From Streptosporangiaceae bacterium (GTDB taxonomy: Bacteria; Actinomycetota; Actinomycetes; Streptosporangiales; Streptosporangiaceae): DNA of 8,876 bases. The DNA lies in contig JASHOI010000569.1 in NCBI GenBank assembly GCA_030041195.1, positions 1 to 8,876 on the forward strand, read 5' to 3'. The number at the start of each line of letters is the position of its first letter. The first letter of the stretch is position 1. The notes under the pieces were generated by a model. That model worked only from the letters and a program-made list of their open reading frames with translations, made no database searches and was not told the origin of the DNA. The translations under genes were made by a program, and so were the position numbers. Below, piece after piece: positions 6,271-8,876 of this stretch.

Positions 6271-7306
6271 CGCGAGCGTCGTGACCGGGCCGCGGCTGCC
6301 GAACGCGTCGTCATCACCGCTGCTCACGGTGCGCGATCTGACGGTCGAGTATCAGACCCACCGGCGGCAGCCGCCGGTGCGCGCTCTCGACCTGGTGAGC
6401 CTCGACATCCCGGCCGGCTCGACGGTGGGACTCGTCGGAGAGTCGGGGTCGGGAAAGACGACCCTCGGCCGCGCGATCCTGGGTCTCACCCGCGTCACGT
6501 CGGGGACGATAACGTTCGCCGGTCAAGAGATCACGCACGCCAGCGACCGCGGAAGGCGCCGGCTGAGCTCAGATCTGCAGGTGGTCTTCCAGGACCCGTA
6601 CAGCTCACTCAACCCGACGCTGTCCGTCGGGGCCACGCTTACCGAGACGCTGCGGGCCGCCCGCGAGCTGTCCCGGAAGGAGGCCCAGGCTGAGGTGCGG
6701 TCGATGCTGCAGCGCGTCGGGCTCGACGCCGATGCGGAGCGACGCTATCCGGTGGAGTTCTCCGGCGGGCAGCGGCAGCGAATCGCGATCGCACGGGCCG
6801 TCCTGACCACACCGCGCCTTGTCATCTGCGACGAGCCGACGAGTTCCCTGGACCTCTCGGTGCAGGCACAGGTGCTCAACCTGCTGCAGCGGCTGCAGGC
6901 CGAGATGGGGATCAGCTACCTGTTCATCTCCCACAACCTGTCCGTTGTCCACCATGTCTCCGGCTTCATCGTCGTGCTCTATGGCGGGCAGATCATGGAG
7001 TATGGCGATGCGGATACGGTCTACGCCCGTCCCGAGCATCCGTACACGCAGGCCCTGCTGTCGGCTGAGCCCGTTCCCGACCCCGGTGCCCAGCGCGCGC
7101 GGCGTGCCGCCCGGCGCCGGGCGGCCGTCGACCGGAGCGCAGCGCTGACCGGGACGCAGGGCTGCCCGTTCGTGGCCCGCTGCCCGTACGCCGCCGAAAT
7201 CTGCTCAGCCCTCCGACCGAGTCTGGAGGCGACACCGAGCGGATCACTCGTGGCGTGCCACCGATGGCCCGACGTGCCGCGCCTCTCCGGCCAGCGGCCA
7301 GCCTGA
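6263..7306 (+). CDS. Dpp/Opp-type ABC transporter ATPase (DppF-like)
   Basis: This 347-residue cytoplasmic ATPase pairs with the DppD-like domain of the upstream fusion to power import. Its nucleotide-binding motifs are complete: Walker A GESGSGKTT (59-67), Q-loop FQDPYSSLNP (109-118), which is typical of DppF/OppF, signature FSGGQ (166-170), Walker B LVICDEP (186-192) and switch H224 (ISHN). The C-terminal domain has HPYTQALL (259-266) and cysteines C301, C307, C314 and C332, the same spacing as in the fused ATPase. An Arg/Ala-rich segment (276-289) lies between. I choose GTG 6263, which overlaps the upstream stop (GTGACTGA), over an in-frame GTG at 6242 that would give a longer overlap and no better ribosome binding site. 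The stop overlaps the hydrolase start in TGATG at 7304-7308. Confidence 0.9.
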   Translation: MTDASVVTGPRLPNASSSPLLTVRDLTVEYQTHRRQPPVRALDLVSLDIPAGSTVGLVGESGSGKTTLGRAILGLTRVTSGTITFAGQEITHASDRGRRRLSSDLQVVFQDPYSSLNPTLSVGATLTETLRAARELSRKEAQAEVRSMLQRVGLDADAERRYPVEFSGGQRQRIAIARAVLTTPRLVICDEPTSSLDLSVQAQVLNLLQRLQAEMGISYLFISHNLSVVHHVSGFIVVLYGGQIMEYGDADTVYARPEHPYTQALLSAEPVPDPGAQRARRAARRRAAVDRSAALTGTQGCPFVARCPYAAEICSALRPSLEATPSGSLVACHRWPDVPRLSGQRPA

Positions 7307-8136
7307 TGCCGATCTCCCCGTACCGGCTCGGTGCCACGACGACCGTCGCGCTGCAATGCGACAAGCGGTTCTCCTACTGCCTGTACGTTCCTCGTGCGTG
7401 GGCTCCCGAGGGCGCGCCGGGCCTTCCGGTGCTCGCACTGGTGCACGGCAGCGACCGGCGGCCCCAGCAACTGCGCGATGAGTTCGCGGCGCTCTGCGAG
7501 GAACACGGGTGCATCGCGCTGGCGCCGCTCTTCCCGGCCGGGATCGAGGCGCCAGACGAGTTCGACGGATATAAGTACCTCGGTGGCGGCGATCTTCGCT
7601 ACGACCTCCTGCTGCTCGCGATGCTCGACGAGGTGCAGGCCGTTTACGGGGCGAGCACCCGCCGTTTCCTGCTGTTCGGATTCTCCGGCGGCGCACACTT
7701 CGCGCACCGCTTTCTGCTGCTGCATCCGGGCCGGCTGCTGGCGGCCAGCATCGCCGCTCCGGGCGCGGTCACGCTGCTGGACCCGCGCCGCGACTGGCCG
7801 GCCGGAATCCGAGGGATGGACCGGATCTTCGGCGCTGACCCGGATTTGCCGCAGATCGCCCGCGTGCCGGTTCAGCTGGTGGTCGGCGGCATGGACACCG
7901 ACACTGGCGGAATCGCCGTCTCGCCAGATCATCCGGCGTGGCTCGAAGGCGTCAATGACCAGGGAGTAAGCCGGGTGCGGCGGATCGAGGCGCTCCGGGA
8001 CAGCCTGGCGTCGGCTGGGGTGTGTCCGCGGTATGAAGTAGTGGCCGGCGGCCGCCACGACCTGGCCGACGTGGTGCGGCCGGCCAAGCGTTTCCTGTCC
8101 GGCGCCCTTGAGACGCTCAGCCAGACTAAGGAGTGA
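7306..8136 (+). CDS. Alpha/beta hydrolase, cytoplasmic, operon-linked to the transporter
   Basis: This 276-residue protein has the alpha/beta-hydrolase pattern: VLALVHGSD (42-50) with the HG oxyanion region, the nucleophile elbow GFSGG with S127 (125-129), a candidate acid D197 in VVGGMDTD (192-199) and the catalytic His in GGRHD (H251). There is no signal peptide or membrane segment, so it should act in the cytoplasm. Such enzymes cleave esters, amides or related bonds, and the substrate cannot be read from the sequence. The stretch around the nucleophile (LLFGFSGGAHFAHRFLLLHP) resembles PHB-depolymerase-like and esterase-like members. ATG 7306 is chosen over in-frame starts from 7255 because it overlaps the ATPase stop by one base (TGATG), favouring coupled translation; no clear Shine-Dalgarno site is present. 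As the last gene of the operon it probably processes the imported compound, an inference from gene order. Confidence 0.85.
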   Translation: MPISPYRLGATTTVALQCDKRFSYCLYVPRAWAPEGAPGLPVLALVHGSDRRPQQLRDEFAALCEEHGCIALAPLFPAGIEAPDEFDGYKYLGGGDLRYDLLLLAMLDEVQAVYGASTRRFLLFGFSGGAHFAHRFLLLHPGRLLAASIAAPGAVTLLDPRRDWPAGIRGMDRIFGADPDLPQIARVPVQLVVGGMDTDTGGIAVSPDHPAWLEGVNDQGVSRVRRIEALRDSLASAGVCPRYEVVAGGRHDLADVVRPAKRFLSGALETLSQTKE

Positions 8137-8164
8137 GGGTGGGCGCACCGATCGCGTCGCAGAT

Positions 8165-8199
8165 CCTGTGTGGAGCGAGCCTCGAAAGCGCACAGGTTT
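8165..8199 (+). terminator. Candidate terminator hairpin after the operon
   Basis: CCTGTGTG at 8165-8172 pairs with CGCACAGG at 8189-8196 over 8 bp with one G-U wobble. The 16-nt loop can form a further small 3-bp stem (CGA with TCG). TTT follows at 8197-8199. It sits 28 nt after the hydrolase stop, where the operon should end. The T-run is short, so termination may be weak. A further CCTGTG at 8224-8229 could compete for pairing. Confidence 0.35.
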
Positions 8200-8338
8200 G
8201 GCCGAGGGTATGCGCGCCCGCGCCCTGTGATTCATGGGTGGCGGCTCGGCCTCGGTGATGCGCTAAACCAACATCAGGGTCTGTCGTCGGAGACCACGAT
8301 GAAAGGCACGGTTTGGTTCGGCGGGCTAGAAAGCCATC
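8200..8338. other. Convergent intergenic stretch between the operon and the rloB remnant
   Basis: I see no gene in this stretch. A weak 5-bp hairpin, GGTCT at 8278-8282 with AGACC at 8291-8295, lies 44 bp beyond the rloB stop and could be a remnant of a minus-strand terminator, but no T-run follows it in that direction. Confidence 0.3.
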
Positions 8339-8747
8339 TCAGGCTGGTGGGTGGCGTTGTGTCTCAACTGCCGCGAGGAGGCGGTGCACGCCAGAGGAAG
8401 GGTTGTCATGGGGGAAGACTGTGCCGTCCTGCAGGTGGCGCTTGTCCAGTTCGGCGGCACGACGGACGGCGTTGCCGACGAAGGGCATGTACTTCGCGGT
8501 CGGCAGGCCCTTGTCGCTGGATCCGTCGAGATGTCGGCGTAGACGCCGCCAATCCGCTCTGACCAGTCTCGACCCGCAGGTCAACAGCCGCTACGTTCCG
8601 CACGGATGGCTGCCGTTTGAGGGCGTTGAGATATTCCGGCTCGGTCCTCTCCCCTTCGCAGAAGACCACGAGCGTCTTCCGTGGCCTTCGGGTCGCTACC
8701 CTCCGCTTGAGTGGACGCCGACCAGCCTTCCGGTCGCTCCGGCTCAT
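8339..8747 (-). pseudogene. rloB: rloB-like gene with internal deletion and frame change
   Basis: Read on the minus strand, the frame from ATG 8747 encodes basic residues and then RKTLVVFCEGERTEPEYLNAL (23-43), followed by AAVDLRVE near 53-60. This is the N-terminal beta strand and 'CEG-x-x-TEP-x-Y' motif of RloB/AbiLii-type proteins. Around 8545-8565 the homology moves to another minus frame ending at 8339, which encodes LRRHLDGS, KYMPFVGNAV and DGTVFPHDNPSSGVHRLLAA, the usual RloB C-terminus. Joined, the two parts give about 130 residues against roughly 200 in the family. The missing part is the centre, where the family's acidic D-x-D motif and the SNPCFE-type motif are expected. The gene is thus almost certainly inactive. 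It overlaps the upstream ATPase stop by ATGA, as in intact operons. RloA/RloB-like pairs resemble the AbiL phage-abortive-infection system. A sequencing error could explain the frame change but not the missing centre. Confidence 0.7.
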
Positions 8748-8876
8748 CGCGTTTCGCTAAGCTCAAGACCGAGTGCACGTCGCAGGGCGAACTGGTCAAG
8801 CTCAGGAACAGCGCCGAATCTCCCCTGAAGATAAGCCCTTTCGAGATTCAGCGATCGCCGTACTTTGTCCCCGCCG
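8744..8876 (-). CDS. C-terminal end of an AAA-type ATPase, RloA-like partner of RloB (truncated by window)
   Basis: A minus-strand frame enters from the right edge and ends with TGA at 8746-8744, overlapping the rloB start as ATGA. It encodes about 43 residues, including LNLERAYLQGRFGAVPELDQ (positions about 8851-8792). The string 'NLE/IEK-x-YL-x-GR-F/Y-GA-V/I-P' is the characteristic last segment of the RloA/AAA15 ATPases that sit directly upstream of rloB in defence loci. No stop or shift interrupts it within the window. Walker motifs lie outside, so whether the ATPase is still whole cannot be judged. Together with the broken rloB it indicates a former two-gene defence operon on the opposite strand, convergent with the transporter operon. 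Confidence 0.6.
   Translation of the reverse strand, partial: GGDKVRRSLNLERAYLQGRFGAVPELDQFALRRALGLELSETR

Noticed and set aside
8137..8338. tRNA, attachment site or CRISPR array next to the defence remnant
   Set aside because: No tRNA-like T-loop and cloverleaf arrangement, no repeated spaced units and no integrase were found in the stretch.
8170..8828. Plus-strand ORFs opposite the rloB remnant (8170-8562 and 8313-8828)
   Set aside because: They show no recognisable motif, whereas the minus strand of the same DNA encodes RloB-like N- and C-terminal segments and the ATPase end.

Overview
The window is high-GC DNA with strong G/C preference at third codon positions, a lipoprotein-anchored ABC binding protein and a FadR-type GntR regulator. 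Together these point to an actinobacterium; the sequence does not let me name the genus. Its core is one plus-strand operon (about 817-8136), flanked on the left by a repeat-rich intergenic region and on the right by the remains of a defence locus on the minus strand.

Left flank (1-951). The window opens in the last residues of a probable GNAT acetyltransferase. About 760 bases without a convincing gene follow. They hold a 461-bp element (203-663) whose two ends are imperfect inverted copies of each other. Inside it are a 12-bp perfect hairpin stem, a 16-bp direct repeat of the stem motif and a short 21-bp-period tandem repeat. Next come two GC-rich hairpins and then a near-consensus sigma70-type promoter (TTGACA-16-TATACT) whose -10 box lies inside a perfect 10-bp palindrome, AAGTATACTT. 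That palindrome is a good candidate GntR operator. A possible 21-codon leader ORF lies between promoter and regulator.

Operon (952-8136). Six genes lie head to tail with gaps of 28 and 18 bp at the front, then overlaps (ATGA, GTGACTGA, TGATG). They are a GntR/FCD regulator, a family-5 (Dpp/Opp-type) lipoprotein binding protein, a DppB-type permease, a fused DppC permease-DppD ATPase, a DppF-type ATPase and a cytoplasmic alpha/beta hydrolase. The set reads as a self-contained uptake-and-hydrolysis module. The binding protein captures a peptide-like or other small ligand outside the cell, the BCDF machinery imports it, the hydrolase may cleave it inside, and the regulator probably responds to the ligand or product through the operator. 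The ligand cannot be read from the sequence.

Right flank (8137-8876). A candidate terminator hairpin follows the hydrolase. On the minus strand, convergent with the operon, is the end of an AAA-type ATPase gene overlapping by ATGA with an rloB gene. The rloB gene keeps recognisable N- and C-terminal parts in different frames but has lost its middle. This looks like a decayed RloA/RloB (AbiL-like) defence locus.
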